The notes: generated by a model not told the origin, from the letters alone. Positions 1 through 7,557 are shown, counted from the first letter of the stretch. The stretch is DNA of 53,401 nucleotides from Thermoplasmatota archaeon (GCA_030601705.1 JAUWBM010000006.1:1-53401), one strand, 5' to 3'. A program made the numbers and translations.

Positions 1-605
1 ATAAAATCATTGAGATATACATTTTTATTATTTAAGTTTGTATTTAAATTATCTTTCTCTCCAATCTTTTTTATAAGAGTTATATTTCTATCCCGTAGAC
101 TTGCTGTAAACTCATCTCCCTCTTCAATTGACTTGGTAAGACATTCAATGGCAGTTTCTCTCCTTTCAATACCCCTTCTAAGAAATGCAACTACTCCTTT
201 TTCTTCAAAATTCTCTTCAATATGCTCTTGCCATTGCTCATCGCTTATTTTAGTAGCATCCTTTCGCTCCTCAGCTATCCTATCATCAACTTCTACTCTC
301 AATATTTCTTTTATTTCTTCTTTACGTTTCCCCCATTTAACCCTATCATCCGCTTTAAGTCGCTCTGTTTCAATAAAGTCGTCAATAGCTTTTGGTATTG
401 CCCTCATTTTGTCTATTGGATTATCGAAATGCACTTCTTGTTTTTTTGATTCTTTCTGACTTTCTCCGACATCAGCAGTTTCATGTTCTTTTCGGATATC
501 CGCGATCGTGTTATGGGAATGTTTATATTTTTTTCCAATTGTGTAATCAGTAAGACCGCTATCAATATCTTGAATAATTTTTTCAATTTCAATATCTTCA
601 AGCAT
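1..605 (-). CDS. HTH / coiled-coil DNA-binding protein, C-terminus off the left edge
   Basis: Reading from an ATG at 605 the minus strand stays open to base 1, giving at least 201 residues with no stop, so the gene is cut by the window edge. Residues 1-40 look like a recombinase/sigma-type helix-turn-helix (a short helix, then 'GLTDYTIGKKY', then 'HNTIADIRKEH'). The rest is highly charged and helical, rich in E, K, R and D, and looks like a long coiled coil. A sequence-specific DNA-binding protein of plasmid or virus type is inferred; no family is recognised. Directly upstream lies an array of GTCAA repeats that could be its operator or a replication iteron. Overlapping forward-strand ORFs are shadows. 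Confidence 0.6.
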   Translation of the reverse strand, partial: MLEDIEIEKIIQDIDSGLTDYTIGKKYKHSHNTIADIRKEHETADVGESQKESKKQEVHFDNPIDKMRAIPKAIDDFIETERLKADDRVKWGKRKEEIKEILRVEVDDRIAEERKDATKISDEQWQEHIEENFEEKGVVAFLRRGIERRETAIECLTKSIEEGDEFTASLRDRNITLIKKIGEKDNLNTNLNNKNVYLNDF

Positions 606-643
606 GACAACCAATAAGGCTAAGACATTTTTAAGTTTTCTTT

Positions 644-752
644 GGTCAAAGTGTCATTGTGTCACTTTTTTTGACAGTACAGTCAAAAGCTGTCAAGAAA
701 CAGTCAAAAAGCTGTCAAAAAACTGTCAAAAAACAGTCAAAAACACGGTCAA
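644..752. repeat. Helically phased GTCAA repeat array (operator or iteron-like)
   Basis: Seven GTCAA-type units begin at about 682, 692, 703, 714, 725, 736 and 748, that is every 10-12 bp, about one helical turn. Most are preceded by C[A/T] or CT and followed by an A-run. An opposite-strand copy (TTGAC) is at 671 and outlying copies lie at 645-660. The array is 40-145 bp upstream of the HTH protein start at 605. A multimeric operator for that protein, or replication iterons, is inferred. Confidence 0.6.
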
Positions 753-778
753 TAAAGTTAAAATGACAGAAATTATTT

Positions 779-800
779 AGCTAATTTAGTAGCTAATTTA
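779..800. repeat. 12-bp-period direct repeat (AGCTAATTTA x2)
   Basis: AGCTAATTTA occurs at 779-788 and again at 791-800. It overlaps the end of the degraded zinc-finger reading frame. A little further right, TTAG[C/T]AGG-like words recur three times (about 820, 830 and 858). No function is apparent. Confidence 0.4.
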
Positions 801-956
801 GAGGGGGTTTAACAGGGACGTTAGCAGGGGCCTTAGTAGGTATTTCAGAGGTCTTATTAGCAGGTGTTATCTGCCCTTGTCCATCATTAGGGCATTCTCA
901 AAACGGCAGGCAAAACACTCGTTCTACACATTCTTAGAGCATCTGTCAATAATCAT
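793..956 (-). pseudogene. Degraded zinc-finger protein remnant
   Basis: From ATG 956 one minus frame reads a cysteine cluster ('ECFACRFE') after an in-frame TAG. A second frame continues it with 'ECPNDGQGQ' and a proline/lysine-rich tail ending in a stop at 793-795. Joined across a frameshift near 900 the two pieces give a C-x2-C...C-P-N-D zinc-binding tail followed by a TPANK/TKAPAN-type low-complexity end. The breakage by one stop and one frameshift supports a decayed gene rather than a functional one. The parent family is not recognised. Confidence 0.35.
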
Positions 957-1169
957 TTCTACTATAACTAACCGATAGTCCATAGATTGAAACAGATATA
1001 AAAAAATTACATGATTGTTTGTTGGAATGTATGACTCTGCCTATTTTCTTTGATGCTAAAGATATAATTATTTAGAAAATCAAAAAAAGACTAAGCAAAC
1101 ATGATATAATGATAATTGATGTGGTGTTTTTGACTATATTTTAGCAGTAGCCATGCAGAAGCAAATAAA

Positions 1170-1390
1170 TTATTTATATAGACGGAAACACTTGTCACAT
1201 TTTTCATATCCCTTTGGAGGAAATTTATATCTTTTTTCCTTTGTATATCTAACAGTACATCTGCTTGGTACTGGATACATGTGCATCTTTAAATTTTTTA
1301 CAAAATATTCTACCATATAAAACTTCCTCTGTAGATTTAGATAATATTTGTTTCCTTATAAAATTATTTGCAATTTTCGCAGAAGCAACA
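1170..1390 (-). pseudogene. Frameshifted small protein remnant with a CxxC end
   Basis: Two overlapping minus frames look coding but each is broken. The first begins just after the RelA/SpoT fragment and ends in a stop within 'STKQMYC'. The second carries 'RCTVRYTKEKRYKFPP' and ends '...EKCDKCFRLYK' at 1170. A single frameshift near 1265 would join them into one basic protein with a terminal C-x2-C. No family is recognised. It lies in the same orientation as the RelA/SpoT remnant and may have been its neighbour. Confidence 0.35.
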
Positions 1391-1392
1391 TT

Positions 1393-1838
1393 TTACTTTT
1401 TGTTTTTCCTTTTCCCTTTTTTTCTTTTTTCCTTTTCTTCCAGCTCTAAGGATTCGATTGCTGTTTGTGTTAAAAATCCCTTAATTACTGCTCTTAAAAA
1501 ATTACTATCTAAAATAAGTTCCGATAATATTTTGCTAACATCAAACGCACTTGGAAGTTCTCCTTTTTCTTTTTCATCTTCAACTAATTCCATTAAAATC
1601 TCTGCAAAGGAATCAGCACCGTCTAGTAAATTACTCAACTCATACATCTTTTGTCGTAATTTTTCAGGCAATTCTATATCCTTATATATATCTCTATGTG
1701 AAAGAGTAGCCCATAACTCCTCTGCTATACTTCTAATCTGAATTTCACAGGGAATTTTTATCTGATTTTCTTTTTTTTCACTTATATCAACTTCTGTCAA
1801 TAGATTTATAATTTTAATCTTAGTATCAAGGTTAACTA
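1393..1838 (-). pseudogene. C-terminal fragment of a RelA/SpoT-type alarmone synthetase
   Basis: The reading frame carries the end of the RelA/SpoT (p)ppGpp synthetase fold: 'PCEIQIRSIAEELWATLSH', the strand-helix pattern in which known synthetases read 'EIQIRT...AWAE.EH', followed by a helical segment with 'LPEKLRQKMYELSNLLDGAD' and a lysine-rich tail. The N-terminal half, including the ATP- and GDP-binding parts, is missing: the frame is closed by a stop at about 1839-1841 and nothing matching lies upstream. A TTG at 1800 could start translation but the product could not be a complete synthetase. Repeat A sits at the break point, which suggests truncation by recombination there. Confidence 0.6.
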
Positions 1839-1878
1839 TTTATTCTAAAGAACCCAAATATTAGTTAATGTAGGTGTG
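1826..1878 (+). repeat. Direct repeat A
   Basis: About 48 bp beginning 'TATCAAGGTTAACTATTTAT' and continuing through AAAGAACCCAAATATTAGTTA. It is closely matched by repeat B (3530-3620) and more loosely by repeat C (4063-4148), all in the same orientation. Its right end (AATGTAGGTGTG, 1867-1878) occurs inverted at 3504-3515 just before repeat B. Confidence 0.55.
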
Positions 1879-1971
1879 GAACAAGCCAATGGAAAAATAA
1901 GTTAAACTTATAATCTTTCTATCTCACAAACTATCTTTTCAGATACAATACACCATTCTAATAGATTAATA

Positions 1972-2859
1972 TCATAATGTTAATTTGATTGGCTCTTTAA
2001 TTACAAGCTGATAATGTGGATTAAAAATGAATTCTTTATCATAACAGCAATCTTTAAATTTCTTCCTACTCCCACACGGGCAAAATGAATCTTCAGACCA
2101 ACTATTATAAAATGATCGTGGCAACTTTCTTTTTGTAATAATTAAATCAAAATTTCTCAATGGACCCTTAGAATTTTGAATTAAGCAATGGACTGCTTTA
2201 AAAGGACCCTCTTCCAACTTATTTTTCTCTAAATTCATAACAATAACACATCTTTTGTCCATAGGATTCTCAACTAAAGATGTGCCAATAAATTCAATAT
2301 CACCGACGACTTCTAAAGCCATTTCGCCCCAATATAACTCACCGGCCATATGAGTACAATCCGGATCAAAAACTGATTTTTTGCAAATAGAACAAGTTCT
2401 CTTTTTACAAATCATCTCTATACTGAGAAAATAGGCATAAGGATATAATTTTTCAATGTTATAAAGATAAGTATAGATTCTATCAATCGATAATTGTGAT
2501 TCATTATCAATAAAACTCTTTATCGACCTAATATTGTTTAATGCATCTTGTAAATGATGCCATGCATCCTGATATTCCGCTTTTTCACACAATTTCCAAA
2601 ATTCCGAAATTGAAATTAACAAATTAAAATAAACTTTTAATAGAAAAGATAAATTCGCTAAATATTCATCATTGTATTTTATTGCTTCAACTTTAAGTCT
2701 TTCGCAAATCTTTTTTCCCTTCTGAGAAGTTCCTATTGATTGATCATATCTTTTATTTTTAATATCTTCGAAACTGAAACCAATTAATCTAAAAATTCCT
2801 TTGGCAAAAGAATATTTATTCATATCTATTTTAGAAAAATTGTATTTAATTGCTCTCAT
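1972..2859 (-). CDS. SEC-C motif zinc-binding protein
   Basis: A 295-residue protein whose C-terminus carries a SEC-C zinc motif (CPCGSRKKFKDCC, about residues 260-272), named for the SecA C-terminus, where it binds zinc and mediates protein contacts. A second cysteine cluster 'CSICKKSV..DCTH' sits near the middle. The N-terminal half is helical and not recognised. The start overlaps the stop of the upstream gene by 4 bp (ATGA), so the two are translationally coupled. The pair lies between direct repeats A and B. A role in defence or protein quality control is possible but nothing in the sequence decides it. Confidence 0.7.
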   Translation of the reverse strand: MRAIKYNFSKIDMNKYSFAKGIFRLIGFSFEDIKNKRYDQSIGTSQKGKKICERLKVEAIKYNDEYLANLSFLLKVYFNLLISISEFWKLCEKAEYQDAWHHLQDALNNIRSIKSFIDNESQLSIDRIYTYLYNIEKLYPYAYFLSIEMICKKRTCSICKKSVFDPDCTHMAGELYWGEMALEVVGDIEFIGTSLVENPMDKRCVIVMNLEKNKLEEGPFKAVHCLIQNSKGPLRNFDLIITKRKLPRSFYNSWSEDSFCPCGSRKKFKDCCYDKEFIFNPHYQLVIKEPIKLTL

Positions 2860-3389
2860 TTCTCATCAAAGATTTTGTTAATATCAATTTTTTCAAATTG
2901 ATTTAGTCCTGATATAGGACCTTTATAATCTAATTTCTTGCTCTTTTGTTTTTTCTTATCATTTATAATAATCTGAACATGAACTATTAATTTATCCTTC
3001 TCCGACCTTTTAGAGTACCTATAAAAAAGATAATTAGAAATTAAAGAGGTTATTATAGGTAATCCGATATTCCTAACAAATTCAATAGAAATAAAAATAA
3101 TAGGTAACAAGATCTCATCATAGTGTAAATCAAGTGTTTTTTCTTGACCTTTATTTTCACATAAATCTATTGTAATCTCATCTAATTCTTTTTTGGCAAA
3201 TTTAATGAAATTACCTGTTTCAGGATAAAATACCCTTTCTTTTTTCTCTCTAAATTCAAGTAATGGGACAATAAGGATATCAGATTTCTCAATTCTATCT
3301 GTAGTATCTTTATTAAAATCCTCCGTTGATAACAAATTTTTAACTGTAACATCAGAGTCGGTAATTTTTATTTCCTCAGACATAGTCAA
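2856..3389 (-). CDS. Hypothetical protein with one hydrophobic segment, coupled to the SEC-C gene
   Basis: A 177-residue protein, not recognised. Residues about 95-125 form a hydrophobic stretch ('LLPIIFISIEFV', then 'GLPIITSLISNYLFY'), probably a membrane anchor or a buried hairpin. The C-terminal part is a basic beta-rich region ('HVQIIINDKKKQKSKK') followed by 'YKGPISGL'. The last 4 bp overlap the start of the SEC-C gene, so the two form an operon, with this one first. The start may be the ATG at 3389 or the one two codons later. Confidence 0.6.
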   Translation of the reverse strand: MTMSEEIKITDSDVTVKNLLSTEDFNKDTTDRIEKSDILIVPLLEFREKKERVFYPETGNFIKFAKKELDEITIDLCENKGQEKTLDLHYDEILLPIIFISIEFVRNIGLPIITSLISNYLFYRYSKRSEKDKLIVHVQIIINDKKKQKSKKLDYKGPISGLNQFEKIDINKIFDEK

Positions 3390-3529
3390 TTCACCATAAA
3401 TTGTGATAAAACTTCTTCAATTTATATCTATTGTTTTAATTGTCTATTATCTTATTTATTAGTCATCATCAAAATTTAACCGAATTATTTGAACGACATT
3501 AAACACACCTACATTTCTAATAACATTGA

Positions 3530-3620
3530 TACCAACGTTAAATATTTATTCTAAAGAAACCAAATATTAGTTACAGAAGGATTTCGCTATTTGCAATCTT
3601 CTCTGTGTAAAAAGGGGATT
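3530..3620 (+). repeat. Direct repeat B
   Basis: Matches repeat A over its left 45 bp (GTTAAATATTTATTCTAAAG then AAACCAAATATTAGTTA). It matches repeat C over about 80 bp, including a downstream TTTGCAATCTTCTCTGTG and GTAAAAAGGGGA. It is not followed by a forward gene; only a seven-codon ORF (MDKRFIS) starts at 3639. It therefore looks like a detached copy of the recombinase leader. Confidence 0.55.
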
Positions 3621-3665
3621 TTAGATTACCGAAGTTCTATGGACAAGAGATTTATAAGTTAGGTA

Positions 3666-3995
3666 TTAAGGCAGAATTTTTGATGACATATAATTCTGAT
3701 AAAACTGTTTAATCACCTCTCTATATTCAGTATCTGAAATTTTTTCATTTATCTTCCTTCTAAAAGTTTTGATAAATACTTCCACCATCTCATTGAAACT
3801 TATTTCATGTCCTTCAAAGTAAGGACATTCTTCACAATTAGGACAAATAGACATGTCTCTATCTTTATCTCCACAATTGCCAACAAATAAATTCTTGAAT
3901 TCGTTTTTTAAAGAATTTGGTGAAATAGTAACTCTTACTCTTCCTTCCATAAAATTGACAACGGTTATTAGATTTAAAGATTTTGTGTAAAACAA
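3666..3995 (-). CDS. Small cysteine-cluster protein
   Basis: Up to 109 residues, not recognised. The middle holds a likely zinc site, 'CGDKDRDMSICPNCEECPYF', followed by a helical C-terminus. The codon at 3995 is one possible start, but the Met at residue 16 ('MEGRVRVTI') starts a regular strand and may be the true one. It stands alone between repeats B and C, oriented away from the recombinase gene. Confidence 0.5.
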   Translation of the reverse strand: MFYTKSLNLITVVNFMEGRVRVTISPNSLKNEFKNLFVGNCGDKDRDMSICPNCEECPYFEGHEISFNEMVEVFIKTFRRKINEKISDTEYREVIKQFYQNYMSSKILP

Positions 3996-4062
3996 TAATC
4001 CGATTTTTCACTTTTTATATACAGCAAAAATACTTCCACTTTTTAATAAAATAATACTGTTA

Positions 4063-4148
4063 TGAACAGTTAACTATTTATTTGAAAGAAACAAAATAAT
4101 AATCACAGGCAGACTTGTCTTTTGCAATGAAGTCTGTGCAGTAAAAAG
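4063..4148 (+). repeat. Direct repeat C (recombinase upstream region)
   Basis: GTTAACTATTTATTTGAAAG at about 4069 matches repeats A and B. The following 50 bp, with TTTGCAATGAAGTCTGTG and GTAAAAAGGGAA, match repeat B. It lies 100-180 bp upstream of the recombinase. Its AT-rich first part can serve as a TATA box for that gene, so the repeats may be promoter copies, recombinase binding sites, or both. Confidence 0.5.
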
Positions 4149-4189
4149 GGAATACAAAATTGAAAGGGAATTTCTAACATGGAACCACG

Positions 4190-4209
4190 TTTGCAATTTG
4201 GAGTCTCCC
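4190..4209 (+). promoter_or_regulatory. Element leader motif, 54 nt before the recombinase start
   Basis: TTTGCAATTTGGAGTCTCCC begins 54 nt before the ATG at 4244. It is the most divergent of six copies found at 53-55 nt before starts in this element; a second copy is at 4121. Confidence 0.4.
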
Positions 4210-4243
4210 TTTGATTATATTCCCTTAAAACCTAAGGATATGT

Positions 4244-5452
4244 ATGAAAGATTTTGATATATATAGGATGAATCGAAGGCTGAATTCTTTACTAAAAAAA
4301 GTTGAAAACAGCTCTATTTTGAAGAAAAATAAGGATATTATTCTGAAATTCTATGACTATGCTTTATCAATCGGTTTGAGTAAACCAAGAATTTGCACCT
4401 ATCTTATTGTTTTACCTCAGTTCAGTGAATGGCTCGATATTTCCTTTACAGAAACCTCAAAAGAGGACATTAGAAAGCTTACACGTAAAATCGAACAGGG
4501 AGATTATACTGAATTCACCAAAAATCAATATAAAGCCATATTAAAAAGGTTCTATAAATGGCTGAACGGGGATGAGGAATATCCAGAAAAGGTAAAATGG
4601 ATAAAGACATCTTGTCGTAAAACTAAGCGTAAACAACCAGAGGGTCTCATAACAAAAGAAGAACTTGAAAAAATGATTGATTTAGCTGATCACATAAGAG
4701 ATAAGGCTTTGGTTTCCCTAACTTATGAAAGCGGTTTTCGGATCGGCGAGGTTCTCACTCTGCGTATAAAACATATAGTTTTTGATGAATATGGTGCAAA
4801 AATACAGGTAGGGGAGGGAAAAACAGGCATGCGTAGAATCAGAATAGTCTCCTCAGCTCCGTACCTGGCTAATTGGATTGAAAACCATCCTTTTAGGGAT
4901 AAGCCAGAATCACCTTTATGGATCTCAACAGGTACAAGGAACAAAAATAAAATAATCTGCTATGAGAGTGCAAGGAGAATTTTCCTAAAACTTGCCAAAC
5001 GTGCCAATATCAAAAAAAGAATTCATCCCCACCTTTTCAGACACACTCAGGCAACCGAATTGGCAAGCTCTTTTACTGAGGCACAAATGAACCAGTACTT
5101 CGGCTGGGTCCAGGGCTCAGACATGCCTTCGACTTATGTTCATCTTTCCGGGAGGGATCTTGACGGGGCAATTCTAAAGCTTCATGGATTGAAGGAGGGG
5201 GATAAAATTAAAAAAGAAAATTTCTCACCAAAGAAATGCCACCGCTGCGAGAAGATGAATCCTCCAACCGGCAAGTTCTGTCTCAGGTGCGGTGCCCCGC
5301 TTGACCTGGAAACGGTGATGAAAGTTGAAGAAAAAAGGAATGAGATGGATAATGCAATGACAATACTGCTGAAAGATTTATTGAAAGACCCGGAGATTCA
5401 GGCTCGTATTGAAAACAAACTAGAGCAAATTAAGGCTAAAGTTCAGTTATGA
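4244..5452 (+). CDS. Tyrosine recombinase/integrase with C-terminal zinc ribbon
   Basis: A 402-residue site-specific recombinase of the archaeal XerC/D-like group. Residues about 25-110 form the SAM-like core-binding domain. The catalytic domain follows with R166 ('SGFRIGE'), the beta-hairpin lysine K193 ('GEGKTG'), H263-x2-R266 ('HPHLFRHT'), W288 in place of the last His, and the nucleophile Y298 ('STYVH'), so it is complete. Residues 332-349 add a C-x2-C...C-x2-C zinc ribbon, common in archaeal members. It is not an integron integrase by these features. AAGGA precedes the ATG. Repeat C and two TTTGCAA leader motifs lie upstream. It is the likely integrase of the surrounding element and stands at its left end. 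Confidence 0.9.
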   Translation: MKDFDIYRMNRRLNSLLKKVENSSILKKNKDIILKFYDYALSIGLSKPRICTYLIVLPQFSEWLDISFTETSKEDIRKLTRKIEQGDYTEFTKNQYKAILKRFYKWLNGDEEYPEKVKWIKTSCRKTKRKQPEGLITKEELEKMIDLADHIRDKALVSLTYESGFRIGEVLTLRIKHIVFDEYGAKIQVGEGKTGMRRIRIVSSAPYLANWIENHPFRDKPESPLWISTGTRNKNKIICYESARRIFLKLAKRANIKKRIHPHLFRHTQATELASSFTEAQMNQYFGWVQGSDMPSTYVHLSGRDLDGAILKLHGLKEGDKIKKENFSPKKCHRCEKMNPPTGKFCLRCGAPLDLETVMKVEEKRNEMDNAMTILLKDLLKDPEIQARIENKLEQIKAKVQL

Positions 5453-5456
5453 TACA

Positions 5457-5651
5457 TCAGAAGTCCTCGATGAAGTGAATGCAGTCGTCTTCGTATTCTA
5501 TTTCTTTCCCTACTATGTTGCCTTTGTCTTCTATAATTCTTGAGAAATACCTGTGCTCCACCGGGATGTTGAAGATGCCGCCGCCATCCTCTTTAACCAA
5601 AATCCCGTAAAGCGTTCCTCCACCGTTGACACCGATTATCCTGCCTTTCAT
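5457..5651 (-). CDS. Small hypothetical protein
   Basis: 64 residues, beta-rich with a glycine run ('NGGGTLYGILVKEDGGG') and an acidic end. It may form a small barrel; no family is recognised. It is the last gene of the minus-strand radical SAM operon, 25 bp after the preceding gene, and ends 4 bp from the convergent recombinase stop. Its GC content is higher than that of flanking DNA, like the rest of this operon. Confidence 0.5.
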   Translation of the reverse strand: MKGRIIGVNGGGTLYGILVKEDGGGIFNIPVEHRYFSRIIEDKGNIVGKEIEYEDDCIHFIEDF

Positions 5652-5676
5652 GAAATCACCCAGCTTCAGTTTTTTG

Positions 5677-6198
5677 TTATACTTTGTCTATAAAGTAAGT
5701 GATACCGCAGGTGCAGTCCCTAGCAATCGCTTGCAGGCTTTCGTCTGATTCAGCTTCGTCAACTTTTATACCTAGCTCCTTGATTTTTTCTATCCACTTG
5801 GTCTCGTTAGGCTCTATGTCATTGTTCCCGATGTTGAGGGTGAAATACTTTTCTTCCTCGTTGACTTTTATGATGGCCTCGTTGTCCCCCAGCCCGGCGC
5901 ATGCATAAAGGATTGATTCCTCAGGGTATGACTTTTTCTGTGCCTCCTCTCTCCTCTGTTCCCATGACTTGCCGTCGTCCTCGTCCCAGAGAGAATTCCA
6001 GGAGTAGCTTGGTTTTCCTCCATATGGTATCTCGTACTCCTTTGCTGTTTTGTATTTTGGCACGGTCTGCTTTCCCCAGAAATTGTTGTTTGCAGATATT
6101 TCGTCAGCGATGGCCTGGAGTATGTAATTCATCTTCTCTGGTTCCACGGTGTGGAAGCGGAAGACAGCCTCGCTGCAGTTCGGGTTCAAATCCATCAA
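5677..6198 (-). CDS. Hypothetical protein linked to radical SAM enzyme
   Basis: 173 residues, not recognised. It begins with a ferredoxin-like strand-helix pattern ('EAVFRFHTVEPEKMNYIL') and ends with a cysteine pair ('ARDCTCGITYF'). The central part is rich in W, Y, E and D. The start is one base after the radical SAM stop, so it is co-transcribed and probably coupled. It could be a partner or substrate carrier for that enzyme, but this is only inferred from position. Confidence 0.55.
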   Translation of the reverse strand: MMDLNPNCSEAVFRFHTVEPEKMNYILQAIADEISANNNFWGKQTVPKYKTAKEYEIPYGGKPSYSWNSLWDEDDGKSWEQRREEAQKKSYPEESILYACAGLGDNEAIIKVNEEEKYFTLNIGNNDIEPNETKWIEKIKELGIKVDEAESDESLQAIARDCTCGITYFIDKV

Positions 6199-6199
6199 A

Positions 6200-7012
6200 T
6201 CACCTCACAATATATGGACAGCTATACCTGTCCTCGAAATCAACATCTTCAATTTTGAGGATGTCCCTGGGTTTTTCCAGTTTGAGTTTGTAATCATCAC
6301 AGAAACTGCAGCCTGATACCTGCCCCTTCTCGTTGATGCTGACGATGTCCTTTCCGTAATGGCACGGCTTGGACCAGTCTTTGTATTTCTCCTCGTCAAG
6401 AATCTTGTAGGTCAGGTCGTCCACGTAAAAATCAGGATACCTGGTGCTCAGATAAAGGTAATAGTTTTTATGGGGCAGGATGTCCGGGCCAGTGAAGTTT
6501 TTCGGGTAAAGGGAGAAAACTCTGTCCAGCCCCTTTTCAAAGAGGCGGTCGGTCATTTTGATGAGATGCCCGTTCAAAAACAAATCCTGATCTGTTAGAA
6601 GGTTGCATCCAACAAGTGTGTGCTTCTGTAGTTTTTTGCACGTGCTTAAATATTCATTTCCATCATTCCAGTGTTCATACTTTGCCTCGTCCAGCGAAAC
6701 CGACACCATGGTCAGGTCTTTGCAGAACCGTTCCGTTTCCTCTTCGTTCCATTCCCTGAAAATGAAGCCGTTTGTTGTAAGGTTGCAGGTGAGGTCATAG
6801 TCCTTGCATTCCTGGGAAAACTGTTCCACAAGACTGGGGTAAAGGGTTGGTTCTCCCCCGCCGAGGGCTACTTGGTCCGTGACGTCTTTGAGATGCCGGG
6901 GTAGGTCCAGAAAAAGCTCCTTATCCATCAGCTCCGTTCCTTTCTCTCGGTAGCAGAACGGGCAGTTGAAGTTGCAGTCATTTGTGAAATGGATGCTGAC
7001 AACTTTGTACAA
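6200..7012 (-). CDS. Radical SAM enzyme with cysteine-rich C-terminus
   Basis: 270 residues. C13-x3-C17-x2-C20 ('CNFNCPFCY') is the site for the [4Fe-4S] cluster that cleaves S-adenosylmethionine, and 'GGGEPTLYP' is the family's SAM-binding strand. After the TIM barrel, 'KPCHYGKDIV', 'GCSFCDDY' and a final 'CPYI' look like a twitch/SPASM-type auxiliary cluster, as in enzymes that modify peptides or proteins. The start is a TTG preceded by GGTGG. It sits in a minus-strand operon with two small zinc-ribbon/membrane genes upstream and two unknown genes downstream. The substrate is not known. Confidence 0.85.
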   Translation of the reverse strand: MYKVVSIHFTNDCNFNCPFCYREKGTELMDKELFLDLPRHLKDVTDQVALGGGEPTLYPSLVEQFSQECKDYDLTCNLTTNGFIFREWNEEETERFCKDLTMVSVSLDEAKYEHWNDGNEYLSTCKKLQKHTLVGCNLLTDQDLFLNGHLIKMTDRLFEKGLDRVFSLYPKNFTGPDILPHKNYYLYLSTRYPDFYVDDLTYKILDEEKYKDWSKPCHYGKDIVSINEKGQVSGCSFCDDYKLKLEKPRDILKIEDVDFEDRYSCPYIVR

Positions 7013-7020
7013 AAAACCAC

Positions 7021-7278
7021 CTATGGCACCAGCTTGGCCGGTTTTTTCCTTCCTGCGGAGACAATCTTTATTTTCTCCTCGATTTCTTCTATCTTATCCA
7101 TGGTCAGCGAATAGAAGAACAGGGACAGAAACACAAGTGCAGCTTCGCCTAGCTGGAGCTGGAAAATAGGGTTGCTGGTTGCTGTTATTAACCATCCCAG
7201 TAACATAACCAATACTCCAAAAATGATTGTTGGGATACTTATCTTACTCACCGTTTTGAACGGATCCATCTTCCTCAC
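7021..7278 (-). CDS. Small membrane protein, two TM segments
   Basis: Up to 85 residues with two hydrophobic helices (about 14-33, 'IPTIIFGVLVMLLGWL', and 45-60) and a basic C-terminus ending 'RKKPAKLVP'. GTG at 7278 is annotated, but the ATG at 7269 is better spaced from the GGAGG within the upstream gene. It overlaps the preceding zinc-ribbon gene by about 30 bp and precedes the radical SAM gene by 8 bp. The role is unknown; a membrane partner for the operon is possible. Confidence 0.55.
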   Translation of the reverse strand: MRKMDPFKTVSKISIPTIIFGVLVMLLGWLITATSNPIFQLQLGEAALVFLSLFFYSLTMDKIEEIEEKIKIVSAGRKKPAKLVP

Positions 7279-7453
7279 CCTCCAGGACTTCCGTGACAGT
7301 CCTCTTTATTCCCTTGAAATATGTCTTCACCCTGTAGACGTGGCCTTTCTCACAACGATAGATGCGGGAGTATGCTCCTTCCGATGGAACAGGCTTTGCA
7401 TCCTGAAGCATTGCATCAGAGTTGCATATCGGGCATTTTTTTACCAGAGACAT
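7244..7453 (-). CDS. Zinc-ribbon small protein
   Basis: 69 residues. 'CPICNSDAM' and 'YRCEKGHVY' form a C-x2-C...C-x4-H-type zinc ribbon. The rest is charged. It is the first gene of the operon running to 5457. Its leader holds TTTGAAACCCGCTCTCTG exactly 54 nt before the ATG, with no clear Shine-Dalgarno. The protein at 22897-23109 has a similar ribbon and the same leader, which suggests they are related regulators of the element. Confidence 0.6.
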   Translation of the reverse strand: MSLVKKCPICNSDAMLQDAKPVPSEGAYSRIYRCEKGHVYRVKTYFKGIKRTVTEVLEGEEDGSVQNGE

Positions 7454-7489
7454 AGAGGGTTTTTGGATTGGTAAGGAGATAGCAGTTTA

Positions 7490-7507
7490 CAGAGAGCGGG
7501 TTTCAAA
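7490..7507 (-). promoter_or_regulatory. Element leader motif upstream of the radical SAM operon
   Basis: TTTGAAACCCGCTCTCTG on the minus strand; its first base lies 54 nt before the ATG at 7453. It is one of the two copies with A in place of C at the fifth base. Confidence 0.5.
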
Positions 7508-7557
7508 CAGTATACCATAGATAAGATGAGTTTAATTTGGTATGACGTTGTTAGATT

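Noticed and set aside
10-459. Forward ORF of 149 codons at the left edge
   Set aside because: The opposite strand gives a charged HTH/coiled-coil protein open through the edge, while the forward product is a Ser/Phe-rich shadow.
640-760. CRISPR array
   Set aside because: The units are 5-8 bp at one-turn spacing without unique spacers of CRISPR size.
1265-1741. Forward ORF of 158 codons
   Set aside because: It is antisense to the recognisable RelA/SpoT fragment and has a shadow-type composition.
4244-5452. Tyrosine recombinase as the integrase of the cassette array
   Set aside because: It has the archaeal layout with a C-terminal zinc ribbon and lies 7 kb from the array; no IntI-specific insert could be recognised. 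It is more likely the integrase of the whole element.
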